DNA of 64,000 nt, from contig CM031858.1 of NCBI GenBank assembly GCA_018697195.1, positions 75,535,428 through 75,599,427 of the forward strand. The letters run 5' to 3'. The notes below the pieces were generated by a model. The model made no database searches, was not told the origin of the DNA, and was given only the letters and a program-made list of their open reading frames with translations. Made by a program: the position numbers and the translations under genes. This DNA comes from Certhia americana. Lineage: Eukaryota; Chordata; Aves; Passeriformes; Certhiidae. Shown piece after piece: positions 38,401 through 49,225 of the stretch (positions are counted from its first letter, which is position 1; each line of letters opens with the position of its first letter).

Positions 38401-39374
38401 GCAGTCAGAAAGAAAGAAGGAAAGAAAGAAAACACATTTTGAAGTCACTCTCCCAAGGACTGGGAAGAGCAAAAGGTCTTTAATGGCTGCAGATATGCTC
38501 TGGTGTGCCAGGAGGTACTCAGTGCTAGCGTGGATATGTGAGTGAGATGGGCAAATGAAATAATTGTTGTAGAATTTGAAGGTGTTCAAACCACTCCATG
38601 AACCAGGTGTCAATATGATATAACATGGGAGTGAGGCAGCCAAGCCTTATTTCTTTCTACTTATACATTGTCACATGCACAGGTTACATGTAAGCATACT
38701 TGGCAGCGTTTCTAAGTCTTAGACTACTTGGGAGGAAAACCCAAAGTATTCAGTTGAGTTGAATACAGTGGAAAATTATTGAAAGTAAATAGTTTTACTT
38801 ATACAGTCATACTGGGCTGCTAGATACTTGTAACTTAATTTATCTATTTTTAGAGGAGTTACATGAAATTTCTATTCCAAGAAATGTCCAAGTTTTGTTC
38901 TGAAGTGACTGCTGCATCTCATTGCATCTCGATGCTCTCAGCACTGAAACAAACTGTCACTTTCCAAAAAATCCTGTCTCTTGCATTTCCCCTTGAGGAA
39001 TAAAAGTTAGGAGATATTTGAGCATCTTACACAGCTAGAAGTCACAGTCACATTGAAAAGAGTGTGAGGAAGAAGCTATTTTGCAACTGGATAGCCTTTT
39101 ATAGAGTTTCCCTTTTGATGTTGAACCTTTAAAACACAAGAGAGAATAAGATATTAATTTAAAAATAATTTTAAAAATTAAAAAAATATTTTTTAAGTCT
39201 TGAAGTATTTCAGTGTACAGTTTTTAAGAATGTATCCACTTTGTTCTTTAGAGGAAAGAGTTGAGGGAACTACACAAAGCACTGCTTTTTCTATAGGCTT
39301 TGTGTCATACTTAATGGATTTATCTGTAAATGGATATACATTTCAGTGAAAATAGGTGCAATGTGAAATCTCCC

Positions 39375-39442
39375 CAGACCTCCCAAGAGGTCTGAATCAG
39401 CAGTGCTTATTACCTGTATAGTAAATCTACATATTTACTATA
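39375..39442. repeat. Two adjacent perfect hairpins
   Basis: CAGACCTC (39375-39382) pairs with GAGGTCTG (39387-39394) over a CCAA loop. TATAGTAAAT (39417-39426) pairs with ATTTACTATA (39433-39442) over a 6-nt loop. No RNA family is recognised. Confidence 0.85.
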
Positions 39443-39761
39443 TGGGATGTATTCATTGGTGCTCACTGTAGCACCACCCCTGTTTCACTTGTGGGTTTGG
39501 TTCACCTCAGCAGCTACTTTGGTATGAAACTGGATTCTCAGGCATTGGATTTCTACAGGTGCACGTGGTTTGTTCAAGAGAGGTCCTGTGACCAAGGCCT
39601 GATTAGGTACTATTCTGACATGAATCTTCCCAAGAAGCAATTTGTGATTGGTTTTGTGTTCTGCATGGAAGATTCCTCCTACAGCTTTTCCTTTTTGCTG
39701 TTCAGTACTGAAAAATTATGAAGAATCATTTTTAAGTCTAACCAGGCTTCCATCTCAAGAA

Positions 39762-39766
<5 letters not shown>

Positions 39767-39792
<26 letters not shown>
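39767..39792. repeat. T26 homopolymer
   Basis: Twenty-six consecutive T, with another T9 run about 30 bp downstream. It is likely length-variable and could be the tail of a minus-strand retroposed sequence, though none is recognised upstream. Confidence 0.85.
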
Positions 39793-41037
39793 CAAATTCA
39801 TCTGAATATTTCAGTTTCCTTTTTTTTTGCACCCCACAGAGTGACAAGTGACTTGCCATAACTCTAGAAACTGTAGTGTACTGGCACATGACTGCATGGA
39901 TGAAAAAGTATATAATATTCTTTTGATAGAAAATATTGAAAGCTCTCATTAAAGATATACTTAATGATATTCATTGACACACCAATGGGGACACGTTAAT
40001 TTATGTAATTTGGCATTATATATCCACTTTTGTATAGGTTCCTATTTAATGATCAGGAAGGGATATTTTCTATATATGGATTCTTTTGTACTGTGGCTGA
40101 GTATTTCCTGCCATCTTTTTAATCTGTAGCTTCTTACATTTCTTGATTTTAATTAGGAAAAAAAGTCTTCTGCATATAGAACTGAAAAATTTAATGATCT
40201 GTAATATGTAAGGCTACTGACTTGATGTGCATTGTGCCCTTAGTATTCTTGGGATAGGTATCTTTCCCTTGACTATGTTCAGGGGATAGGAAGCATGGTT
40301 CTTGTGTCAGTAGATCCATGGTGATCAGTACTAATGGGACATTTGTCAACTACTGCCCAGAGTAAGTGCAGTGAGTGCTGTACTGAACAAAGACTTGGTG
40401 AGGTAGAGGCCAACTCCCATGGCAGCTCTATCAAAGCTGCTTAGATGATAAGCATGGTATTTCCATTCTTTAACTAAGGGAACAACAGAGTCTTTTGCGT
40501 TGCCAGTAATAGAGTACAGCAGGTAAAATTTCCTATAGGTGCTCAAAATAGGTGAAAGGTATTAAAAAATGAAAATAGCCTTAAAATGTGAGAGGATTCT
40601 TGTGTAATCGAACCTCATTTTGGACATATGACTTAAAGTATTACAGCAGTTCTATGCACCAAAGGAAGATGTTTGTAGTTTGCTAGCTCTAACAGTCAAA
40701 TGACAAAGGTTCCTTCTCAAAACTCTCTTTGGAAGGATTTTCTCTTTTTCAAATGTTATAGAAGGCAATGAGACTATGCCGTTGCTGTGGTGATCCTGTC
40801 TAATGAAAGCTTTATGTCTCCCTGTGTAACTGGCCCTGCACAGCTGACATCAAAAGACAGCTGTTTCTAAAGCAGACTGAATTCGTGCTGAATACCACTG
40901 GCAGGACAACATTTGATGACAAATATGTTTCAGACACCTTTGTGTGTGCTCTCCCATCAATACTTTTAGCATGTGTAACATATGCACTTCTCTAGTTTGT
41001 GTTCACATCATGCATTAAAATTGAGCTGAGCCCTGAG

Positions 41038-41068
41038 TACCACCAGTAATTTGTTACCACTGGTGGTA
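41038..41068. repeat. Perfect 10-bp inverted repeat
   Basis: TACCACCAGT (41038-41047) and ACTGGTGGTA (41059-41068) are exact reverse complements across an 11-base loop. The stem is GC-rich for this region. Confidence 0.85.
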
Positions 41069-42737
41069 GTTGTGACAACATAGCACAGTTTTCTATTCCT
41101 TTTGCTGAGACCTCTGCCTTAGCTGCTTTCATTAATCATGCTCCTGATGTGAGAGATGTTCCTGCTGTTTTAAGCTGAGAAACCTAACTTTTCAAGATGA
41201 TGGGAGACAAGCCTGTTGTGAAGTGGGTGAAACCATCAGGAAGTGGTACCCCCAGGCTAACTACAGTAGAAGAAACAAATTATAAATATGCAATGACCCA
41301 TCACTCACTGTATGTTAGTAGTGAAGCCATCTGGGTCATCTTCTACAGACATCTTTCTGTTCAGAAGCTGCTGATCAGGGAGACAAAACCCACTGGTGGG
41401 AGAGGGCAGTAGTCTGCACATGACATGACAGTTATTTAGGAAATATAAAGTGCACACATGTGGATGTCTCCTTTAAGATGCCTTGTTCTTGCAACAGAGC
41501 ATAAGCTCACTTTCTTAGAGTTAATGCTTTAATAAAGAGGTTGCCATCAGCAGCATTTTAATATTTGTGCTCTTTTAAGAATAGCAAAATAGAAAATAGA
41601 ACTGTCTGAATTCCACCTTTCATCTCACAGATGGGATCCACTTCCAGCTCCCACACTAGCTGTAGTACAAACTAAGAGACTGACAAAGCAATTCCTATGC
41701 CTAGTGATCTGCCCTGAAATGACAGAATATATTTTAGAATGTTAATAGAAAAAAAATAATAGAAGTGCATTTTTCTCATAAAATTTCTCATAATCTTGTG
41801 CATGGAGTGATGAGTGTAGCGTTTTGTATTCTTCTAAGGAGATGTACTGTTGCACCAGGATGAGGATTCGCCTAGAAGTCATGGAACACTGGTGTAATTG
41901 CTGCACATCAGAGGGGCACAGCCTTGTAACCCTCAGCACCTGATAGAGCAGGTGCATTTGGTTAAGCTCAGAAACTCATGAAAACTTATTGAGATGTGAG
42001 TCAACACATGAAATGAACTTACATGAAATAAGAAAAAGTTTAAATAAATAAAAGGAAATCAGCAGAGATTCACAAGGCATAATTATCAGAGACCCTCATA
42101 ATAGCGCTTAGCCTAACTCCTTAATCCTAGCTTTTTATGTGAATTAGCTAATAAAAGATTGCTTTCTATTGCTTGGACGGTGTTTACTGTTCTCTCAAAA
42201 TTTAAGGGTTTCATCTTCCTTGGAAGAGATGCTTAACATTTTCAGAAACAGGTGATCAATGTCAGAGATCAAGACAAATTTTTTATAGTCAATAAATTCA
42301 GTTAAATTATGGGAAAATAATTTTAAATTTAAATAGATTTTTAGTGATAATTGTGATTTTATTTATTGTTTCAGACAAGGATTTCCTTTCCTCATCCAGC
42401 CTCAATTTTCTCTGTGGTTTGAATTTTAGTTTCAAATCTTCAGTAAACCTTATTGGCCTCTTAACCCTTCAATTAATTTTTTATTTTAAATGTTTTTTCT
42501 CCCTTCACACTCCTCAAAATCCACATCTTTAACATTAAACTTTTAGTTGTTGATTTTAAGTAAGGAGGTACACTTGGTTTAAAGATTAAACAAACCATAG
42601 AAACCAGAACTTTTAAAGTTTTAAATTCATGACTCTGGCAGTCAGCCAGCTGGTGAGTCCTATGTTGTTATTCCCTCAAAAGCCTCACTTTGTCTTTATT
42701 TAAGATTTGTTTCAATACATTTTTCACAGATAAAAAC

Positions 42738-42965
42738 TCCCATTTGGACCCAAGGGATGCTGTGCAGGCAGGATTGCTGCTGGCCATGCATTCTGCTGCA
42801 AGCCCTTCTGTGACTATGGGACAGTGTGCCTGCGCTGTCATGCATGGCCACAGCTCCAAGCCGGCCACCTACTGCCACAGGGAGAGCTCCTTGGGAAAAC
42901 TCTCATGGAGGCTTTTGCAGGGCAGTGGAAGATATCCAACAGCTGGAAATCACTCATGGAAATTA
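42738..42965. other. Short GC-rich island of unknown origin
   Basis: About 230 bp clearly richer in G and C than several kb on either side, with both strands open for 60-95 codons. No splice-flanked exon, repeat family or protein domain could be recognised. It may be an old retroelement piece, a processed-gene scrap or a functional non-coding element. Confidence 0.35.
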
Positions 42966-43837
42966 ATAATTCCTTAATTATCCACTGTCTTAGAACAGAT
43001 TTGTTGTTTTCTTTGCTTCTGAGCTATTATTTACACTCGAACCAGTCTTACATGTCACTGCTCTGACACTTTGAACATTTTAATATCTTCAGGACAAACA
43101 CATGATTCCACAAAGAAGGGGGTAAATCAAGCTTTAATTCTACAAATTCAATGTTATTCTTTCAGCCTGAATTTCTTCTAATCTAGTTGAAGTGAGAGAA
43201 AAAATTAGACTGAGTCATATTTTGCCTTTAGATGTTCCCTCATTTTCATGGGATTAGCAGGTCAGTCCCTCTATGTGACTTGTTCTGCCACTTTATTAGA
43301 CAACTCAATGCTGCAATATTATAGCAGGAGTAATTTGCACACTACTTTTGAATTTTAAAATAAGTAGTTTTTGAATATTATCAATGTTCCAGGAAGGATG
43401 ATGTTTAGAACTGTTTCATAGACAAGGGAAATGGATGACCTTATTCAAGTATGTGACTCTAAACTATAAAATGTTTCAGAAATGACCTATAGTGGTTTTT
43501 ATTGTAAAAGTGAGTATTTTGGGAAAATAAAAGTAGATCAAAAGAAGGAACTTAAAAATGAAATTCTTTTGAAGGTCTGCTTCATTTGCTGGTAGCATGA
43601 ACTGTTTTGCTTACACATACATATTTATCATTTTCTTCTACTGAAGCCCAGCACAAAGCAGAAAATTTCTTTTTATCTGATATCAGTGCAAGTGATAATC
43701 CTTACTGATATCACTCTGCTTTCTGCTTTCTAAATGCAGTATTTCTTCTCTATCCTTGTCTGAGAGAACTATGTATAACCTATACATGAATTCAGAGTAA
43801 TATTGATGTTTTTCTTTTCTTCGTAAAGAAGCATGCT

Positions 43838-43859
43838 TCTGTGTTTATATAAACACAGA
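43838..43859. repeat. Perfect 22-bp palindrome
   Basis: The half-site TCTGTGTTTAT is followed at once by its exact reverse complement with no spacer. AT-rich centre (TATATA). Confidence 0.9.
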
Positions 43860-46810
43860 CCCACTATAAATATACATAGTCTATACAAATGCAGAAAATG
43901 CAAGGTAAGATCCATTTCTTAGGGGTTTTTTAACATTTGCAAATACCATAGCTATATAACCTAGCCTAATGTTCTCAGCAGATTCAGTGAAGAGATTCGC
44001 ACAATTTATGTAGTGTTTTGCATGCAGGAACTCTATAAAATTATGTAGGCATCTGTTCCTGCAGATGCTTTTGGAGACATGTTGAGCTCTGCGATTGAAT
44101 GCAGTACAGTATGCACATTCTAAAAATTATGAATGTGTTAAATCTTCTCCAGGTAAGAGCTAAAAATTGATGTTTCATTTGTTTTCTAAGACCCATATAT
44201 ATCTGATTGTGTTTGTATGAGCATATGCACACATAGAACATAGAATTGGTGACTGTTCAGTGACTGCTGGTTTTGAGACAATGAGCTAGCATCCTTTTCA
44301 TTGCTTTGTTACTGAATACTGGCTGCTGACTTTTCCTTCTTGCATGAATAAAAATAGAACATAAAAAGAGTTAAAATATCTGCTATCCCTTTTTCTAGCT
44401 CTAGGAAGATAGGAGCCTATTAAATACCAGGTATTATTGAAGCAGCAAAGATATTCAATTTCTGATGCTTTTTCAGTTCTCACACAAAATCTGTTTTCAA
44501 GCAGATGGGGCAGACACTATTTTTTTGGTTTTTTGTTTTTTTTTTTTTTCAAATTAATTAATCCTGTTGAAAATACAATCAGATTTTTAAACTACTGATT
44601 AGCTACTGTGCTTTTGAAACATTTTAGAATGTATAGTTGATAATATATCTAACTTGTAAGATTATAACCAGTTGTATTTCAAATTACAAACATGGAAATA
44701 AGGTTGGGAATTGCAAGTATAGGCATTGATTTGATGCGTGGAAATATTGTGCAGCTTGTTAAAAAAAATACTAAATCCAAAGGATGGGAAAAAATACAGA
44801 AAGTAATAATACTGAAAAGCTTGAAGTTGAAATTAGGTAGTGTGTTGACAGGGGATTTTAGCATCACCTATGTAAAAAAAAGGCAACTGCGATTTTTAGC
44901 TGTTCTCACCAATGCTATGAATTGGAGAAGCAATGAATTTTTTTAAGCCTCAAAACTTCTGTTGTGAGTGTATTGTTGCTATAATTTTTTTTAAGTACCT
45001 CACCAGAGTGCTATTCATGAGATTCAGGTTCAGAAAAGAGCAATGACAGTTATTGGGAAGAAGAAAGAAAAATATCTGGAAGGAGAAAAACAAGAAACAT
45101 GCAATATGGAGAAGTGTTTGACTTACTTTTAACAAGTTCATACATATATTAATTACTTGATTAATGATATAACAAAATAATTAGCATATTTAATTTAAAT
45201 ATCCAGATGTTTTAGCAGGTGAGAAATTGTATAATATAATCTATCTTTTAGCATAGGAGTGCGTGTGCAGGGGATTTATACTTCCATTTTTTCTACAGCA
45301 ATTGTGGCTCTGTGGAAAGAGCAATGTTCTAAGAGCTATTTGAAGCTGAATTTAATTTTATACCATCATTCATTTTCTATTGCCATGTCATATTTTACTT
45401 CATATCATCTCTGTAGTGAACTGCCTATGAAATAACGGGTGGACTTTTCTTTGCAAGCCTTTATTCATCTTGAAAATTCCTTTCCAGGAGAGAGATGAAA
45501 AATTATCTCCATCTGACAGGTGGAGAAATGGCACAAGACAAGGTAAAAATTATTCAAAACATCCTGTGATTTTGAATCTTAATCTAAAATGGCAAAAGCT
45601 TAACTTTTTCAAGTAATTTACCATTTGAATAATATTTAGTAATTTTGAGTCACTTTTGTGACATTCATGGATACTCACTAAATTCTGTCAATAAATTCCA
45701 TATTTTGGTCATTTAATGAAATACAGCATCAAAATTATGGCCATTTATGAGAAGCAGTACTGGGAGAAAATGTTGTTAACCATTTCACAGAAATTTGGAA
45801 AAAGACAGCACCTACTTCCGTGGGGAGAAGTACAGCTACTCATGACTGTAATACATTTTCTCTGCTCTGCAAGAGGCTTTTTTTCTGCATCTTTCCCACT
45901 GTAAATAAATAACTCAGTGTGCAGTCATTGGTTTGTTCCTTGAAGGTCCCCAGTTCTAAGTACAGAAGAAGAAAAATCTGCAGAGAATTGCCTATTGAAT
46001 CCCGAGAAAAATGCCCATTAGTATTGGACAGACAATTTTAATTCTGGTCTTCTAAAATGTTGTGATCCCTGGTTTTGTGGCCTTTTTCATATATGTTCTA
46101 AAAATAGTCAGGAAAATTATTAAGACCACTTATAAGAACCGTGAAATATTTGTGAGATTGACAGCTGACCTGATGGGTGGGCAAAATGATGCTCACAGAC
46201 TGAAATTTTTGGTTTGGGGTCAGATCTTTTTGCGTCTAGGAGTACTATTAAAAGTAGTCTGTTTCCACCAGCTCTAACATTCATTTTTGCAAGAAGTCAG
46301 GAGTGCACAGAGAGCCTGGGAGGGCAGGACCACGTGCTCCTCTGACAGCCTCAGCTGCACCAGCAAGCAGGCAGGTACTATTCACCAGAGGAATGAGAAA
46401 GGATATGTCCCTGACAGACTGACAACTGTGTGTTAAAATTCAAACTAGTACAGCACCAGCAAAGCAGATGTGAACAAGTAAAACAACAATGAAAAGGGCA
46501 AAGAGCATTTCTTTATTGTAATTATGACAATAGTTTCTTTTTGTTGCTACTTTAAATAGTAAAGTACTATATGATAGGTAAATAGCTACCATGGAAAGTT
46601 TCAGCTTTCATGTATGAAATTTAACAAAATTATAAGAATCTGAATATGGATCCAAATATTGGAAAATGACATGCAGAGTTAAGTGTAAGCAAGCTAATAT
46701 TTATAAATTGAACAGTGATCCAGAGATAGAAAGATTCTGCAGATGAAGTTGAATTTTAAAAAAAATAGAGAGGCTGATATATCTATTCTTTTTCAAGAAA
46801 AGGAAGAAAA

Positions 46811-47055
46811 ATCATAAAATTATTTGGGTTGGAAGTGACCTTAAAAATTATGCTTCAACACCTGTGAGCAGATACCTTCCAGTAGACCAGGTTGCTCAAA
46901 TCCCCATTAAACACTTCCAAGGATAGAAAATATGGAACTTCTTTAGGCAACCTGCCCCAGTGCCTCACTACCCTCACAGCAAAGAATTTCTCCCTAATAT
47001 CTAGTTTAAACCTATTCTCTTTCAGTTTGCTCCCTGTGCTATTACTACATGCACT
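46811..47055 (-). mobile_element. CR1 LINE fragment (3' end, antisense)
   Basis: Starts atcataaaattatttgggtt and continues with ggaagtgacctta, cacttccaaggatag, ggcaacctgccccagtgcct, cagcaaagaatttctcccta, tatctagtttaaacc and tttgctccctgtgctatt, the antisense CR1 3' UTR. Old and diverged. Confidence 0.9.
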
Positions 47056-47112
47056 TGTATATTTTGTAGGAAGACCTATTTTATATCAAGGCATATGTTA
47101 AGATTCAATTAC

Positions 47113-47510
47113 TGAGAGATGCCTCTGTCCAAATTAAGGTGCAAACAAGACCAAATGCCAAAGTCAATAATACAGATTTTTTTAAACACTGAATGTGAGG
47201 TAGAGAGATAGAAAGAATGAAAAAGAGAGAAGAGAAAGAGATCAAGTAGAAGTTAGTCAACAGCTGTGGATCCAGTAGTGTCTTGATGGTCTCTCTTCAC
47301 CCTGGGCTTCTGTAGTGGGGATCCCTGAGGTTGTTCAAAACTTTCCACCATTTATACATTTTAGCAAACAAAGGAATTAATGCTCATTGGCTACACTGTT
47401 CTCCTACTCTATTGGTTAAATTATCTCCTTGCTTCTAGTGCTGACTAGTCCACATGCTTGGTCTTTCTCTTCTTTTTAGTTGGTGGTTTTTTTGAGTTGG
47501 TGGGTTGTCA
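47113..47510 (-). mobile_element. ERV LTR, minus strand (third family)
   Basis: Read on the minus strand from 47510: a TGACAACCCACC start directly after a purine run (caggggaaga, a polypurine-tract-like primer), a CCAAT-like gtagccaatgagc block, a GTATAAA TATA box (plus-strand 47351-47357), a U5-like pyrimidine-rich stretch (plus-strand purine run 47196-47243) and a CTCTCA end at 47113. These parts occur in the order expected of an LTR. The family is not named with certainty, and the 5' edge is inferred from the purine tract. Confidence 0.65.
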
Positions 47511-47990
47511 TCTTCCCCTGCCAGAATTACTTTGTAACAGTCAGAGCTGATTCAGCACAGTTGCTAAGCTGGTTTTTCTTGTGGTCTGTAAATTCTGCAT
47601 TGTGTCCAATATCAGTAATTCTCCTCCCTCAGTTTTGCTAACCTCCCCTGAGGTCTGAGATAACAGCTGGACCATAGTACCAACTTTATCTTACCCCAAG
47701 TTCTCTCTGTGATGACTTAACTTATACTCGAAGTTCCAGGTATCCATGCAGGCATATTTGGAGGTACTTTGCTATCCATTGGTCTCAGATGCCATCTGTC
47801 CCATAACTTGGGGTGGTTTTTGACCAGTGATATGATTACAAGCAGCTGCTTTACATAGTTTGCCACAGTGGGAATTTCTGTTAACCAGGGGTTCATGCCA
47901 TCCTGTTGCTCCATTCTGTTCTTATCCCATGACAGTCTTTCCCATGACAAAGTCTTTCTAGCCTGAACAGTGTTTGAGACAGGCACCTGT
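47511..47990 (-). mobile_element. Probable ERV internal remnant upstream of the LTR
   Basis: On the minus strand this lies directly 5' of the LTR and ends in purine-rich blocks (ctgagggaggagaa, ggcaggggaaga) like polypurine tracts. A minus-strand open frame of 89 codons at 47717-47986 begins with ATG but shows no domain I can recognise. It may be a coding scrap from the 3' end of an ERV, an extension of the LTR itself, or host DNA. No matching second LTR was seen, so the provirus would be truncated. Confidence 0.4.
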
Positions 47991-49184
47991 ATTCTTTAAC
48001 TCTTTACTGTATGTGACACTATTCTGACCTTAGGAGTGAGTCTTTCACACAATTGTTATGACTCTTTTGTAATCAACTGGTAACACATAAGGTCGTACAA
48101 AGAGTACACAGAGAAATTCAGCATTGTTCAGTTTTGCCTTTCATAGGTTTCTAACACTTACACATTTAATATTATTCCAAGTGACATTGGGAGTCTATTG
48201 CTGTTTCTGGGGCATGGCATAAAGACTGGTTCTCCAGTTATGTATGCATCTGAAACTGCTTTGTGAATTCTTGTTGTACTCATATTCATGATACATCAGA
48301 AAAAGTGTTTTAAAGTCTAATCTTGATATTTGTCCAAATTTCTTCCTGGGACATCTTGAATGACTAACTTAGCACTTATCAGAAACTTTCAAACTATGTT
48401 GGCTTCTGTTTTTTAATGCAAAACTTGTTCATTATAGACAAAGGCCTTCATTGTTACCTATATTTAATGGAAGTCTAGAGGAACTTGAAAGCATTAAGGA
48501 AATCACAGGCAGAATTCTCTTCTGAGTTGTGTCAATATAAACATGTTTCAGAAGTCCTATGATAGTTTAAGCGTTGCAATAACAGTGTCACAGCATGTCA
48601 CTGAAACCTCTAATTGTGTATACTATATTCCTACATCTTCAATTATCTTATTTCACTAGTATGACACTTCATTAATATAGAGTTTCTCATGCTGTTATAT
48701 TCTGAACAGCAAGCAGTGAGAGAAAGATTGCAGACAAGACCCTGAAATTTGAAGTTTGGTTCATTCATGGCAGTTTTTCAATTTCTCACCTAAAGATTTT
48801 TCTCTGTTCATAGCGTGAGGTTATGACTGTCAAGAGAATTTCTATAAAGTGAAATTTTACTTTCTTCTAGGTGTCTCTTGAGCTGAAGAAAGATCAAGAC
48901 TGGCATATTTATAGCTCTACATAAGAACATCTTTGGCCATCACTGTCAACATATGTAAAACTTGCATGGAACAGCATGAAAAGACTGTTAAAAAAATAAA
49001 GAAGTACGCATACTGTAGACACAGCAACCAGCAAAACCCCTTAGTGCACAGAAGTACTCAGTGGTTTTCATTATGCCTCTCTTAAAAATTCTGAGTTTAT
49101 GTTGAACCAAGATGTCCATCCTATTTACTAGCATTAATTGCATGGCAAGTCAGATTTTTTTTAATACTTTGGCAGTTGACAGAA

Positions 49185-49225
49185 GTCTTGAAATTAGACA
49201 ATTAGGGTCTTGAAATTGGACAATT
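49185..49225. repeat. 19-bp direct repeat, period 22
   Basis: gtcttgaaattagacaatt (49185-49203) and gtcttgaaattggacaatt (49207-49225) differ at one base. Confidence 0.9.

Larger units (their letters stand above)
32715..46810. other. 14-kb AT-rich non-coding stretch
   Basis: No gene or large repeat recognised over about 14 kb. It contains homopolymers (T19 at 32929-32947, T15 at 33490-33504, T26 at 39767-39792), perfect hairpins at 39375-39442 and 41038-41068, a 22-bp palindrome at 43838-43859, an AG-rich simple run at 38408-38431 and a short GC-rich island at 42738-42965. Short frames such as 41197-41412 and 44692-44946 begin with ATG but have no recognisable domain. Confidence 0.5.

Noticed and set aside
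38408..38431. AG-rich run resembling a microsatellite
   Set aside because: Only a short imperfect GAAA/GAAG run, not long enough to call a meaningful satellite.
41197..41412. 71-codon ATG-initiated frame
   Set aside because: Acceptable start context, but no known motif and no support for transcription. Kept as non-coding.
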